DNA of 64,000 nt from Spinacia oleracea (taxonomy: Eukaryota; Streptophyta; Magnoliopsida; Caryophyllales; Amaranthaceae): the NCBI RefSeq assembly GCF_020520425.1, contig NC_079491.1, positions 25,597,449-25,661,448 of the forward strand, written 5' to 3'. Shown piece after piece: positions 12,801 to 24,599 of this stretch. The translations under genes and the position numbers were made by a program. Each line of letters starts with the position of its first letter. Position 1 is the stretch's first letter. A model generated the notes under the pieces. The model did no database searches, was not told where the DNA came from, and saw nothing but the letters and a program-made list of their open reading frames with translations.

Positions 12801-13635
12801 GGCGTGAGAAATTTCGGCGCCCAGCAATGGGCGTTGAAAATGCGTCCCTGGCTGGTTCTCGTTTTCTGTTTGCGTCTACTTTTTGTTTATGCGACTTCGA
12901 TTTTGCGTGCTTGCCTAATAACGTCCTTTACGCGTTGTGCAGCGTTTGTGGGATTCGTTATAGGCCATCCCGAGCGTCGCTTATTTTTGTGGCGAGCGTT
13001 CGGGCTTGCGGAACACGTATTTTGGTATAACTCTTTGGCCAATTGGTTCATGAATGTTTGGGCAATTTTTAAGGTCGTTGGTTTTCTAGCATTATTTGTC
13101 TAACATTATTCGTACGCACAATCATAACATAGTCACATAGTTCGCTACACAAAACTACATTACATACATGGATTTGAAAATTAAATATGTCACGTAGTTT
13201 ATGATAGGCTTCTATGGGTAGTATTTGCGCCTGGCTTTGTACCGCTTCTATCGCAGATCCAACACATGCCCCGGTCGAGGTCGTGTCTTCAATAGACGAA
13301 TTTCGTCCCAGAAGGCCAACCCGCAAGTGCAAGCCATGGGGGCATGCAGGCGAGAGGGACCTAATGAGCGAACGATTGGGTTCGGGATAGGTGTACTACC
13401 TGCACAAGTACCGAGTGGGCAACATGCGCGGCGTGTGCACCCCCCTATTGGCGAAAAAAGGTATCCTTAGTCCCAACTCCCGAGGGAGCCGAGATTCGTT
13501 ATGCGGTTCTGCCCGTTCACATTAATATGCTGGTTTTCAGGTCGTCCCAACTTGATGGGGAAACAAACGCGGGGTAGGATCGTTTCACCCTTCGGCTATT
13601 TTGATTACCTACAAGCACGAGTATTTCCTTCACTT
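6871..13635 (-). other. Long non-coding internal region of the Tat-like element
   Basis: About 6.8 kb with no ORF that I can link to a domain. It is T-rich on the plus strand and built from recurring motifs: a GCCCCCAAG or ACCCCCAAT phrase (about 7235, 8070, 8975, 10540, 11970), 'GTCGTGCTTGC'-like phrases, and paired GC-rich hairpins at 7485-7540, 8583-8637, 10623-10680 and 12787-12840. Spacing suggests decayed internal amplification of units of about 1-2 kb. The 82-132 aa ORFs at 10882-11420 and 12662-13332 overlap one another on both strands and look like chance. Confidence 0.6.
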
Positions 13636-13653
13636 TCCCCAGTGGAGTCGCCA
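13636..13653 (-). promoter_or_regulatory. Primer-binding site of the Tat-like element
   Basis: The minus strand reads TGGCGACTCCACTGGGGA one base inside the LTR. It is identical to the site at 533-550. This sets the element's orientation as minus. Confidence 0.85.
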
Positions 13654-13654
13654 C

Positions 13655-14440
13655 TGTGAGGGGGTCGAAAAAGCACGAGGCTAATGCGTGACCTCGTCCC
13701 TCGTGGGTGTGACGCTTCTTTTTGTCAAATCAAGTGTAATTGGATTTCCTGTGAGTTTACACCCAATTGACTAGTAATATAGGAGTCACCATTCAGTTTT
13801 TAACGACAATGAGAAAAACTGACAAAACCCGGTTATCGTGACATAAAGGGAGTGCAATTATGTTTGACCACGACGGCCGTAGGTTCCCTTGTGATCCCTG
13901 GTGGTGGGGATCGCTCAACGTACACCCGCAGGGTAGAGATTGAGGGTTCGGGGGACTGTAACTACCGAGAGGAGTACTCGCTCTTCGATAACTCCAGAGG
14001 CAGGATATCCTTACTAGCTCAGCATAAATAATTGAAGGGACATGCGTTAACTATTAAACTGTTCTGAGTTGATTTTAACAATATGCAACATAGAGTACTA
14101 GATCGAGCGTGATTATCTGATTTAGATTGTTTTAAGGGACCTAGCATGATAATCTAATTTCCCAAAAATATCATATTTATTAGGCGTGATCGAACAATCA
14201 GATTTTAGTTAGTTTAACAGTTCATAAAAGGGCGAGAAAAGCAATTAAACCATGGAAAAGGGACACATTACGACGCACCCTTGAGAGGTGCGTCACGGTT
14301 CTCAGAAAACTAACCACTTTGACTTTGCTATTTCTCCTTTTATTTAACGAATCTCAAATTATGGGACGGGATACGTTCTGTTCGATTTATGGATCGATTG
14401 CGACAGAACGCGTGATCGGTTTTCCAGCGTGAGGCTTAGG
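13655..14440 (-). repeat. 5' LTR of the Tat-like element, inner part
   Basis: Homologous to 4267-5052 of the intact LTR, beginning TGTGAGGGGGTCG on the plus strand. It is cut after GAGGCTTAGG by the Copia insertion, and the rest lies at 39159-39857. Small differences from the intact copy (for example at about 13788 and 13853) show divergence since insertion. Confidence 0.88.
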
Positions 14441-15736
14441 TGTTATTCCAGTAGGAACACGCACAAGAGGGGGGGGGGTGAATTGTAATTAGAACTTTGA
14501 TAAAGTTTCTTGCGGAACTTAAGAAACAATTAAGAAACTGAGAATAGAGAAGACAATAACAACAATTGTGAAAACTTCTTGATACTAATCAAGAAGAGAA
14601 TTCTTTTATTATGGTAATGCCTCGATTACAATAATCTCTCCAACACAAGTTCCTCTCAAACTCGTGTTCCTCACAGTAATCTACTTCGATTACAACTCCT
14701 TAACTTCTCTCTCTCAGACTTAAACTCTAAGTCTAAACAGGATAACTCTATCCTTACTAATACAAAATATAATTCGTGTTTGGATAACTCTAGATATTAA
14801 TAATGCTTTTGTGAGGATATAAGAAACTTAGGAACTTTGAATTAACTAGGACACAAACTGTTTTAGAAAATCTTAGACAAAACGTTTTTAGGAAAGCAAA
14901 AACTCTCAGAATGTTTGTGTACTTTAAACCAAAAACGATTTCCCTTTTATAGTGTTTATCCTTAGGGTTAGTTCCCTTCAAAACCTCAACTGCTAACTGC
15001 CAGCACTTTGGTCTCCACGTCCCTTGACTTGAGGAACAAGGGGAAGACCACTTCCCACGTTCAGCCATGAAGCAGTTGGTGATTTGACTCAATCAAACCC
15101 TAAAACATTTCTTTAAAACAGATTTTATTTATCTACAAAAACTTAGGAGAATATTTAGGAAAATAAGTTTTGTTTAAATAAAATAAAACGTAAATCTATT
15201 TTATATTAAATATGCAAAACTTGTTTTTATTTATGAAATGTTTTCCATAAAAATCGCTTCCAATAAAATAAATGGCCTAATTAAATCATAAGTTCCTTGA
15301 GTACTCTATATACCATTAGCATAATTAATATTTACATAAAATTCTAAGTACAGTGGACTACCTAGACTTCATGTCTTCCCTTTGTCTGGAACTTGCAACT
15401 CAGAAGCTTCAGACGTTCCAGCCAAGGAACATTGATGAGTTCCTCTCTAGCTAACACAGGAACTCTTGGCTATGAGTCTGTAATAGTTCTTGTGGATATT
15501 CGGAACTCTTGATATGTAACTGTGTTGCTCCTCTTGTGACTTCAAACTGGAACAGATACAACTTCCAGCTCTGAAACTCCATTGACTGTTCCAAGTGTAC
15601 CTCAGGAACTTCACCAGTTTATTCAAGTTCCTATCCTAATAGAAACTTGGGCATATGCCTGTTCAAAGTCATTTAGCAACCATAATCAGGAAGTTTGCAA
15701 TATGTGTGTGTCATCAACCAAAACATAGGAACAACA
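14441..15736 (-). repeat. 3' LTR of the SIRE-type element
   Basis: Begins TGTTATTCCAGTAGG and ends GGAACAACA on the plus strand, matching 37861-39158 almost completely. A TATA box (TATAAAAGG, minus strand) lies at 14943-14951. The 100-aa ORF inside is identical in both LTRs and is not taken as a gene. Confidence 0.93.
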
Positions 15737-15753
15737 ATATTCCCCCTTTTTGG
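15737..15753 (-). promoter_or_regulatory. Polypurine tract of the SIRE-type element
   Basis: The minus strand reads AAAAAGGGGGAATAT directly before the LTR. The next 500 bases up to 16253 are 3' untranslated element DNA with no gene. Confidence 0.85.
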
Positions 15754-16253
15754 TGATGACAACACTTGCAAACTTTTTACAAAGAGAGTAAGTACAAACA
15801 AACAAGAACTTATACAGACTATTGTGAAACAGAACATAAAAATTGAAAAACAAAAGAGAAAGATTAGAGAGAAGAAAGAGGAGCACCCTTGGCTTACAGA
15901 GAGATTCAGAGAGATTGATTCAGGAACTGGATTGAGTGTGCCTTGGAAGTTTGCACCCATGACTTCCCCCTGTTGACATCAACAAAAAGCATAGCACGAA
16001 ATATAGCCATTCCAAACACAGTGCCCCACGATCAACGTTTGGCAAGTTAAGCTAGCCTCAAAGTATTAAACTAACTCATACAATAAATTGAAAGCAAGCA
16101 GTAATGATCAAGACTAGAAAGCATAGATATGTGTAACCAAGCAAGTCAAAATAAGATGGAACAAATACCCAAGTTTAAAATTTATACAAACCGAAAGCAA
16201 ATTAAAAAGATTGTTCCATGGCAAAAGATAAAAGAAACATGGGATAGGGTGAT

Positions 16254-16903
16254 TTAGGCTTGGGATGGGGAACCAGAACCAGCAGTTTCTTCTATCACAG
16301 TCTCCTCAAAAGATTCCAGATTGTTGATCTTTGTGAGGATTGTGGCACGAGTTGCATTGGCTTGTTCTGAGTAGTGGTGAAGATCGTTTTGGAGAGTCTT
16401 GACACTTGTAACCAATGCACCTATGTGGGCCTGCATTGAGCTAATCCTGTGATCTGTTCCCTCCTGTAGTTCCACCAGACGAGCAACTGTTGCCTTTAGC
16501 TCCAATATCTGATCATCCTTTGTGTTCCAGGCACCCCCATGATCTTGAACATGTTCCTGTTCAGATGGAACACGACCAGCTTTGGACTTTTTGGAGGATC
16601 TGGGTGTCCTTTTTCTTGGCCTAACAGTTTCAGGCAGTTCCTCTTGATTCAGTGGAACAGCATCCTCCTCTATGGGCATCTCCTTGACATCCCCTTCCTC
16701 ATTTATTTCCATGAAGACAGGCCCTCTTTTCTTGTTCTCCTTCATTGCTACCCTCATGCTCTTTCTTTTTCCTACACTCTTCCTGTTCCCTCGAGGTAAA
16801 GGGACCTCTATTTGTTCGAGTTCCTCCTCCTCCTCCACTTCTTCTTTAACTGCAATTCCTTCCTGATCTTCCTCATCTTGTTTCTCTTCCTTTCCAGCCC
16901 TAA
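16254..16903 (-). pseudogene. C-terminal part of the Copia third ORF, separated by the CACTA insertion
   Basis: The open frame continues upstream to the CACTA border at 16903 with no stop, and the frame agrees with the N-terminal part at 31315-32425 once the transposon and one TSD copy are ignored. The region is highly charged: an acidic Glu-rich start, Arg/Lys-rich blocks (KSVGKRKSMR, RPRKRTPRSSKKSK), then a predicted coiled coil of about 70 residues from ILELKATVARL to KINNL. It ends at a stop at 16254. No transmembrane segment is obvious here. SIRE-lineage elements often have an ORF after pol, sometimes called env-like; its function is not known from this sequence. Confidence 0.75.
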
Positions 16904-17300
16904 CACTAGTAGAAAAAACCCTTATTGCAGCGGGCTTTTAGACCCCTGTTGCAGCGTACATCGTATGCTGCAACTGGGGGGCCTGCAACAAGTCTGAACT
17001 TGTTGCAGCGTACATGTTCGCTGCAAAAAGTGATTTGTTGCAGCGGGCTTTTAGATGTACGCTGCAACAAGTGCCAAAAAATTGGCAAAATTTTGGACTT
17101 GTTGCAGCGTACATATAAAAGCCCGCTGCAACAGACCCAACTTTTTGCAGCGTACATTTATTTGTACGCTGCAACAAGTCTGAATTACTCAATTTTTTGC
17201 AGCGTACATTTATTTGTACGCTGCAACAAGTCTGAATTTTTGCGAAATTTTTTTCCCTTGTTGCAGCGTACAACATATATGTACGCTGCAAAAAAGCACT
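16904..17300. repeat. Left terminus of the CACTA element with subterminal palindromic repeats
   Basis: After the 18-bp terminal repeat come about a dozen copies of TTGCAGCGTACA and its complement TGTACGCTGCAA, or the variant TTGCAGCGGGC. Several form head-to-head pairs able to fold as hairpins (for example 17137-17175, 17199-17227 and 17261-17291). In En/Spm such subterminal motifs are the binding sites of the TNPA protein; that role is inferred here. The ORFs crossing this block are by-products of the repeat. Confidence 0.85.
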
Positions 17301-17560
17301 TTTGGCGGGAAAATTCTAATTTTGTTTAGGGATACCTAGAGTGCCTTGCACCAAATATAGAAACCTGTCAAAACAATAATAGAATAACGCAACCTGTATA
17401 ACAAATATAAAAACAACAACTGGAGTTTTGTATATATCCCAAAACCAAAAGTGCACATACCGATACATTTAAATACATTTACGTTCCAATTTCAAAGTAC
17501 GCATACATTTTAACATAAAAGATTGTTCTATAACATCTAAACCAACACGATCAAGCGCCA

Positions 17561-20500
17561 TCAGGTCAATAATAAATACTTGGTGGTAAAAAACTTCGCC
17601 CATTGCTCACGAACCACATCAATTTCCTCACTAGCATAAGGCGCAGTCCTCGGAGTATAGACCTTACAAAAACAAAAAATTGATGGAGCATATATTAGAT
17701 CGATTAAATGCAAATGAAATGTCACATTTTAACATTCAAGCAACTAATGACAATGTATTAATAGTCTAGAATACGAATCAATTAGTTACTTAATTACCTC
17801 ATCTAGCCGGCCTTCATAGTCATGTTGTAACGTGACTATCTCTAACATGAACTTCATAACGTAATAGCCACACTCAGTTCCGCCGATTTGTTGAGCACAC
17901 TGATTAAGAAACATAATACTTTATCTTGCAAGGCCAATAATTAATAAAAACAAAGCAAAAAGCTAATTAAGAAACATGTTATACCTCTATATGAATGGGT
18001 TTACACGACTTAAAACTCGTTTTATTCGGACAATGCCCACCATTGCACTTGTACACTTGGTATGCCCTAGAAAATTAACGAAACATGGGTACTCATGAAT
18101 ATGATTTTGGCTTAGGTTTCTTAAAGACTAATGTAATTTGTAAGCAAAAGAACTTACAAACTCAAGATTCCCCATGCATAATCTGTTCGACGTGGATCTC
18201 TAGCAGAATCGAAAATATATACATAACCTCTACGTAGGTCCATCACGTATAAATTCCAATGATTTCTGTATAATTTATAAATGATATATTAAATATTTAA
18301 TAACAATAATAATTAATATTTTATATGAAACTTATATAATATAACACACTTACTCTTGATTATATGGGATTAAAAACCAATTAGTTAGGTTAGGATTACC
18401 CATCTTCTCCTTTTCAATTTCAGCTTGGAAAATGTTTTTCAAATACATTGTTGGCGCTCCAGGGTCGGCCTTGATTCTAGTGCTTGACATAATCTCGGGA
18501 CAAATGAACGAAATCCGAGACATTTCAAATGATTTGGCATGATCGTGCAATAAACACCTACAAAATAAACAAGATTACACTATTAAGATCGATAAAGAGA
18601 AAAAACTTCAAAGAAATAATAGTTTTATTAACAACAATAAAACATTTAATTACAATATGTAGACTTGGATCGCTGAAATGTTTAAGCACGCCCCGCGAAG
18701 GAACTCTCCTATATCAGACGCAGTTATGTATGTTTCTTGATCAAAATCCGAGTGCCAAACTGAGGCCGCCAATGGGATGGTAGTATTATCATATATATCA
18801 TCAGGCGCCGAAGTCATGATAAACTGCAAGTATTTGCATGACGGGCCAAGACCTTGAATTGCATCGTGTACAAGTCCCGCTTTCTTGCTTTTGGTGGTTG
18901 ATTCTTGTGTTTTACGATCACAACTACCCACGACCTCTAAGTTGGACTTAGGCTTAGAATTCGACTTCTTTGGATGCGAAAATTCCTATAACAATAGTCA
19001 ATTAACATTAGTCATATAATAAGAATCAAATGAGTCATTAGGTTCTTTAGTTCAAAGTTGGGAGCGAAAATGTCATTTTAGCTCAATATATGACCTATAA
19101 CGACCCAACGAGCCATAAATGTGCATAAATAGGTTCGAATGAGTTTTAGAAACTTAAAACTATGCATATTAGTCGTGTAATAAGAATCAAATGAGTCCTT
19201 AGGTTCTTTAGTTCAAAGTTGGGAGCGAAAATGTCATTTTAGGTCTATATATGACCTATAACGACCCAACGAGCCATAAATGTGCATAATTAGGTTCGAA
19301 TGAGTTTTAGAAACTTAAAACTATGCATATTAGTCATGTAATAGGATTAAAATGAGTGTTTAGGTTCTTTAGTTCAAAGTTGGGAGCGGAAATGTCATTT
19401 TAGCTCTATATATGACATATAACGACCCAACGAGCCATAAATGTGCATGAATAGGTTCGAATGAGTTTTAGAAACTTAAAACTATGCATATTAGTCATGT
19501 AATAAGAATAAAATGAGTCATTAGGTTCTTTAGTTCAAAGTTGGGAGCGAAAATGTCATTTTAGCTCTATATATGACCTATAACGACCCAACGAGCCATA
19601 AATGTGCATAAATAGGTTGGAATGAGTTTTAGAAACTTAAAACTATGCATATTAGTCATGTAATAGGATTAAAATGAGTGTTTAGGTTCTTTAGTTCAAA
19701 GTTGGGAGCGAAAATGTCATTTTAGCTCTATATATGACCTATAACGACCCAACGAGCCTTAAATGTGCATAAATAGGTTGGAATGAGTTTTAGAAACTTA
19801 AAACTATGCATATTAGTCATGTAATAGGATTAAAATGAGTGTTTAGGTTCTTTAGTTCAAAGTTGGGAGCGAAAATGTCATTTTAGCTCTATATATGACC
19901 TTTAACGACCCAACGAGCCTTAAATGTGCATAAATAGGTTCGAATGAGTTTTAGAAACTTAAAACTATGCATATTAGTCATGTAATAGGATTAAAATGAG
20001 TGTTTAGGTTCTTTAGTTCAAAGTTGGGAGCGAAAATGTCATTTTAGCTCTATATATGACCTTTAACGACCCAACGAGCCTTAAATGTGCATAAATAGGT
20101 TCGAATGAGTTTTAGAAACTTAAAACTATGCATATTAGTCATGTAATAAGAATCAAATGAGTCCTTAGCTTCTTTAGTTCAAATTTGGGAGCGAAAATGT
20201 CATTTTAGCTCAATATATGACCTATAACGACCCAACGAGCCTTAAATGTGCATAAATAGGTTCGAATGAGTTTTAGAAACTTAAAACTATGCATATTAGT
20301 CGTGTAATAAGAATCAAATGAGTCCTTAGGTTCTTTAGTTCAAAGTTGGGAGCGAAAATGTCATTTTAGGTTAATATATGACCTATAACGACCCAACGAG
20401 CCTTAAATGTGCATAATTAGGTTCGAATGAGTTTTAGAAACTTAAAACTATGCATATTAGTCGTGTAATAAGAATCAAATGAGTCCTTAGGTTCTTTAGT

Positions 20501-22731
20501 TCAAAGTTGGGAGCGAAAATGTCATTTTAGGTTCGAATGAGTTTTAGAGGGTTTACCTTGGATGGTAAGTCTGTTGTCTTCTTTTGGGCCGCTAACACCG
20601 TTGTCTTTTTCTTGGAGCTACCATCCCTCTCTTTAGAAACATTAGACTTGGACTTCTTTTTAGGAGGTGAAATACAATCCTTTAAAATTCAACAAAAACA
20701 AGAGTAGGTAAGATGTCGAATGTGCTTGCGTGAACATATACATTCTAAACAATAAAACATATATACCTCGCCGTCTTCGAAAATCACTAAGTGTATGGGC
20801 CATTGCACAAAACTACCCAGAGCACCGCCTAAGTTAGTGAAACCATCTCCCGTAGGTACCGGAAGAATATCATCAACATGTCCGTCGTAAACAAAATCAA
20901 CTTGGACTTTATAGTGACCAGGCTTCATCGATGTAAAATGTTGGGGCAATGCACCATCTGAGGGTTGTACCATACCATCCGCCACGACAATGTTGTTGCC
21001 TGAAACTTTCTCCTCAAGGGCAAGACGACATGGAGTCCTTTCCTTCATAAACAAAGGTTTCAATGCAACTTTGTAAGTGATACAGATTATTAAGTAAATG
21101 TCAACTAAAAACATAAAAGGATCAAGCAACTATGTTAAAAAAGAGTGACTACGTCGTACCTTTAGCTCGCGTGGTTGCGGCACTAAGATGTGACGAGTGG
21201 TTCTTGTAGCACTAACATCAAGGTCAACTCTGGCAGAATCATTTAAGTGGAGGTCATCAGGTATCGGGGTAGAAATGGAGTTTAGTTGTCCTGTTTTTAA
21301 CAAGGTGCTTAGTTGCTTTTGGAGGGCCTCTGCCACCCTCTTCTCTACCCTTTTCTCTAATTCACCTTCAAACTCCTTTTTCACAGAAGCTCTGATTGAT
21401 TCGTAATTTTCTGATGAAGCTTCACCATGGTCACTTCTACTATGTCGAATACACGGACCGAAAGCCTTTTTGATACCAACCATGCCACCTGTTCCCTTGA
21501 CACGCCCACGATGATCTTTTTTCCCTATAGCTTTAGTGAGGGCATCCTCACCCTGTTCGAAAGAAAGATTTCCTTTTTCCTCTTCTGCGATGTACTCTAA
21601 CTGCCAATTAGGAAAGTAAAATTACTTTATATTCTCTAATCAAAGCAAGTAAATATTAATTAATTATCGCTACTTACAGCTTTTGTTGCGATTTCAACAA
21701 CTTCTGAATCGTTCGGGTCAATTTCCCACTTTCCCTCTTTATTTTGTACTTGATGGGCCAAAATCCACTCCTTTGATCTGTATTTTCTAACTCTATTAAC
21801 ATTTGAGGTCACTGATGAGTTCACCGAGGAGCTACTCGAGATAGGTAAAGCTGCATCTGGTGGAAGTCGTCCATCCTTTATCCAATCTAGTCGCTTTCTA
21901 TTATAACCCTTTTGGCCGGTGCGATGTGGGTTCTTGTTGCATGATGCACTTTTCCTCGCCTTTTCACTACGAAGCTGTCAAAGACAACATAAAAAGATGG
22001 AAATAAATGTTTTTTCTGATAACTTTTTGTCCTAGAACCAATGTCAGTTTGCTACATGAAAAACTCTTTAAGGACAAGTTAAAGAAATATTATCATTACC
22101 AATGACTCTGGCAGGAAATAATGTTTAACAAAAGTCTTCCAATCATCCTCTGTGATATGGTTGTAGACATCCCAAGGCATCTTGTTTGTTTGATTTTTTG
22201 GCTTCTTTTCCTTCATAGTTATCCATCGGCGCACCAACTTGCTCTTGAAACAACTAAATCGTTTCGCCACACAAGAATGAAAATATTTCTCCCTCGAATG
22301 ATTAGAATCATCAGTAATGTGGAACATAAGCTGTTAATAATTAAAAAAAGTTAAATTATAAAAATAGTATTTAAATCAAATTAAATAATCCCTAAAATAT
22401 ACAAATCAAGTTAATATCCAATGCTTACCTTAGTCTCCTCCCAAAACCCCTTCTTGATTTGCTCATCTACCTTTGGATATAATGGGACGTTAATATTAAT
22501 TCTAGTAGCACAACTCCCAACTTGCTTCCCGTATTCATGAGACCATTGTCCATCGGGGACATTATATACATTATACTCAAGGAACATAGGCTTAGCGACT
22601 TTAACACCTTTTGACGGACCACGGCCTTTAATGGTCTTTGTAATCGTACTAACATCTTGTGATTCGTCACGCGTTGTGGGAGTCTTGCCACCTTCTGATT
22701 CATGCCTAACAACAATTTGGTTTTCATTCAT
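17561..22731 (-). CDS. TNPA-like DNA-binding protein fused to a Ulp1/C48 cysteine protease (12 exons)
   Basis: I propose exons 22731-22429, 22330-22100, 21974-21678, 21600-21160, 21042-20767, 20679-20557, 18985-18654, 18557-18354, 18265-18158, 18066-17985, 17899-17798 and 17662-17561. All have GT/AG borders and consistent phase, giving 866 aa. Residues 1-280 resemble plant En/Spm transposase (TNPA-type) proteins, including NPHRTGQKGYN. A charged coiled stretch near 370-400 (EGELEKRVEKRVAEAL) follows, then a conserved block, GHYKVQVDFVYDGHVDDI, around 480. The C-terminus is a C48 protease: HWNLYVMDL (His738), VYIFDS (Asp755) and QIGGTECGYYV (Gln803, Cys809). The His-Asp spacing of 17 and Gln-Cys spacing of 6 fit the Ulp1 family. 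It probably binds the subterminal repeats and may cleave SUMO or SUMO-like conjugates; both roles are inferred. Exon 1 starts at the first in-frame ATG, but further upstream exons cannot be excluded. The intron between exons 6 and 7 contains the 161-bp array. Confidence 0.82.
18987..20556. repeat. 161-bp tandem array inside an intron of the CACTA gene
   Basis: The marker GGTTCTTTAGTTCAAAG (one copy reads GCTTC) recurs at 19041, 19202, 19363, 19524, 19685, 19846, 20007, 20168, 20329 and 20490. Every step is exactly 161 bp, so ten copies carry no net indel. Copies differ by scattered substitutions (for example GAGCCATAA versus GAGCCTTAA). The array fills the intron between 20557 and 18985. A second array of the same monomer in the opposite orientation lies at 24600-25790. 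Confidence 0.95.
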
Positions 22732-22789
22732 CGTACCTATGTTGTTCCTGCATCAAGTAAAACATACAGAAGAGTGGTTACAAAATGTG

Positions 22790-23265
22790 CGCGCAGCAGC
22801 AAATCAGTGCTCTAGCATACAGAAGGATATCAGATCAGTGCAGATATCACAGATCAGATCAGCACTGATCAGTGCAGATCAGATCAGCACTGATCTGCAC
22901 TGATCAGATCAGCACAGATCAGCACAGATCAGTGCTGATCAGATCTGCACTGATCAGTGCTGATCTGATCTGTGATATCTGCACTTCTCTGTTCTGCACT
23001 GATCTGATCAGCACTGAACTGTGCTGATCTGATCTGCACTGATCAGTGTAGATCAGATCAGCACAGATCAGTGCTGATCAGATCAGCACAGATCAGTGCA
23101 GAACAGATCAGCACAGATCAGTGCAGAACAGATCAGCACAGATCAGTGCTGATCTGATCTGCACAGATCAGTGCAGAACAGATCAGCACAGATCAGTGCA
23201 GAACAGATCAGCACAGATCAGTGCTGATCTGATCTGCAGTGATCTGTGCTGACCTGATCTGCAAT
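22790..23265. repeat. Palindromic GATCAGTGC-type array, copy 1
   Basis: About 470 bp composed almost only of 10-bp blocks such as GATCAGTGCT, GATCTGCACT and GATCAGCACA, many self-complementary, with occasional GAACA spacers. It starts just upstream of the first ATG of the TNPA-like/Ulp1 gene, in its promoter or 5' leader. A related block lies at 24095-24335. Confidence 0.9.
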
Positions 23266-24094
23266 GTTCCCCCCTTGTTGATTTTGTTCGAATTATAACA
23301 ATATGACTGTTGCATCTGCAGCTTGAGACAGGTAGTCAGGTAAGTCCATTTTTTTAAAGTGAAACCATAGAGGAACAATTGACACTATTTTAACCAAATA
23401 TTTGGTTAATAAAATTTCATCAAGGATTTGCAGATGCTAGTTTTATGGCAGTCAGAAGAGATAAATCAAGGTCAATTTTGAAACAACAGCAACTAACAGT
23501 ACCACTCCCCACCAATTTTAAGTCTCTAGTTTGTGCAAAGGGGATCATGCAAAAGAGATGGCACTAATTGAAGAATGAACGAGAAATTTAAGTGTAAATA
23601 TGTCAAAGCTCAACATAATGGAAAATCAATAAGAACAGCATAGAGAGAAAGAAATTTAGGGGCTGTTTGGTTCCCCAGACTTCCCCCTGGACTTGGATTC
23701 CCCCAAATTTCTATCAGTCTCTCATTGGTCAATGACTCAATGGTCACCACCATCATCCCAAATCAATCCACCCCACCCCACCATCACCTCACCACCACTA
23801 TCACCGTCACCTCACTAGTCACCACTAAAGCAACTCTCACTTCCACCCACCATGGATACATCACCAGAAAAACCAACCTTCACATCCCTTCCTTGATCCA
23901 TTTCACCCCTTTTCCCTCTTTTTATTCCTCTCCGCTTTTTGTTAGGGACCAAAACATCGCTTTACAATGTAATTGAACAATTGATAGAATACTAAGTTGA
24001 CACATGCTCCGGCCTTCAAAGAATCAAATCATATCAAAGAATTTGAACTCTATAGCAGCAACAAGCCAACAAGCATGAAAAATTATATATGTGG
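23266..24094. other. Spacer between the two palindromic arrays of the CACTA element
   Basis: About 830 bp with no convincing gene. A phrase GGGGCTGTTTGGTTCCC at about 23660 resembles the start of many plant MITEs, but I find no matching inverted end. A C/A-rich stretch (23730-23880) keeps a short ORF open without a recognisable domain. This region probably includes the promoter of the TNPA-like/Ulp1 gene. Confidence 0.5.
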
Positions 24095-24335
24095 AATGCA
24101 CTGATCTGTGCAGATCTGATCAGCATAGATCAGTGCTGATCAGATCAGCACTGATCTGTGCTGATCTGTTCTGCACTGATCAGATCTGCAGAACAGATCA
24201 GCACAGATCAGTGCTGATCTGATCTGCACTGATCTGTGCAGATCAGATCAGCACAGATCAGTGCAGAACAGATCAACACAGATCAGTGCTACCCTCATCT
24301 GATCTGCATTGATCTGCATGTGCTGATCTGATCTG
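24095..24335. repeat. Palindromic GATCAGTGC-type array, copy 2
   Basis: Same 10-bp vocabulary as 22790-23265 (GATCAGTGCT, GATCTGATCT, GCACTGATCT), about 240 bp long, ending near TGCTGATCTGATCTGCAATG. Copy 1 ends with almost the same phrase, TGATCTGCAATGTTC, which suggests one array was copied from the other with its right border. Confidence 0.9.
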
Positions 24336-24599
24336 CAATGTTCTTTGTCATTCTTGGTGTGTTTGTTGAGGCAATATGAGAATGCAGGGCAGCTAACTCA
24401 TTCTATAAACAAGTTCTATTAATCTAGTATAGTACGGAGTAGTATGTAAGTTAGATCGTAAAATGAAATTATGTAATTGAGTTTCACTTAAACTCAAGCA
24501 ACAATCATTAAGAAACTTAATGAGGAAATCTGACAATCTCACTTCTCTTATATCATGAAATCATATACTCATATGAGATAAGTCTAGAAAACACCACTT

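Noticed and set aside
14790..15092. A 100-aa ORF identical in both Copia LTRs
   Set aside because: Identity is expected because the LTRs are near-identical; there is no domain, and it overlaps the promoter region.
16906..17329. ORFs of 83-134 aa over the CACTA left end
   Set aside because: They are translations of subterminal repeats, open in several frames on both strands.
22631..22903. A 90-aa plus-strand ORF
   Set aside because: Antisense to the first exon of the TNPA-like gene and running into the GATC array; no domain.
23645..23960. Possible MITE beginning GGGGCTGTTTGGTT
   Set aside because: I found no matching inverted end or TSD within the following kilobase.
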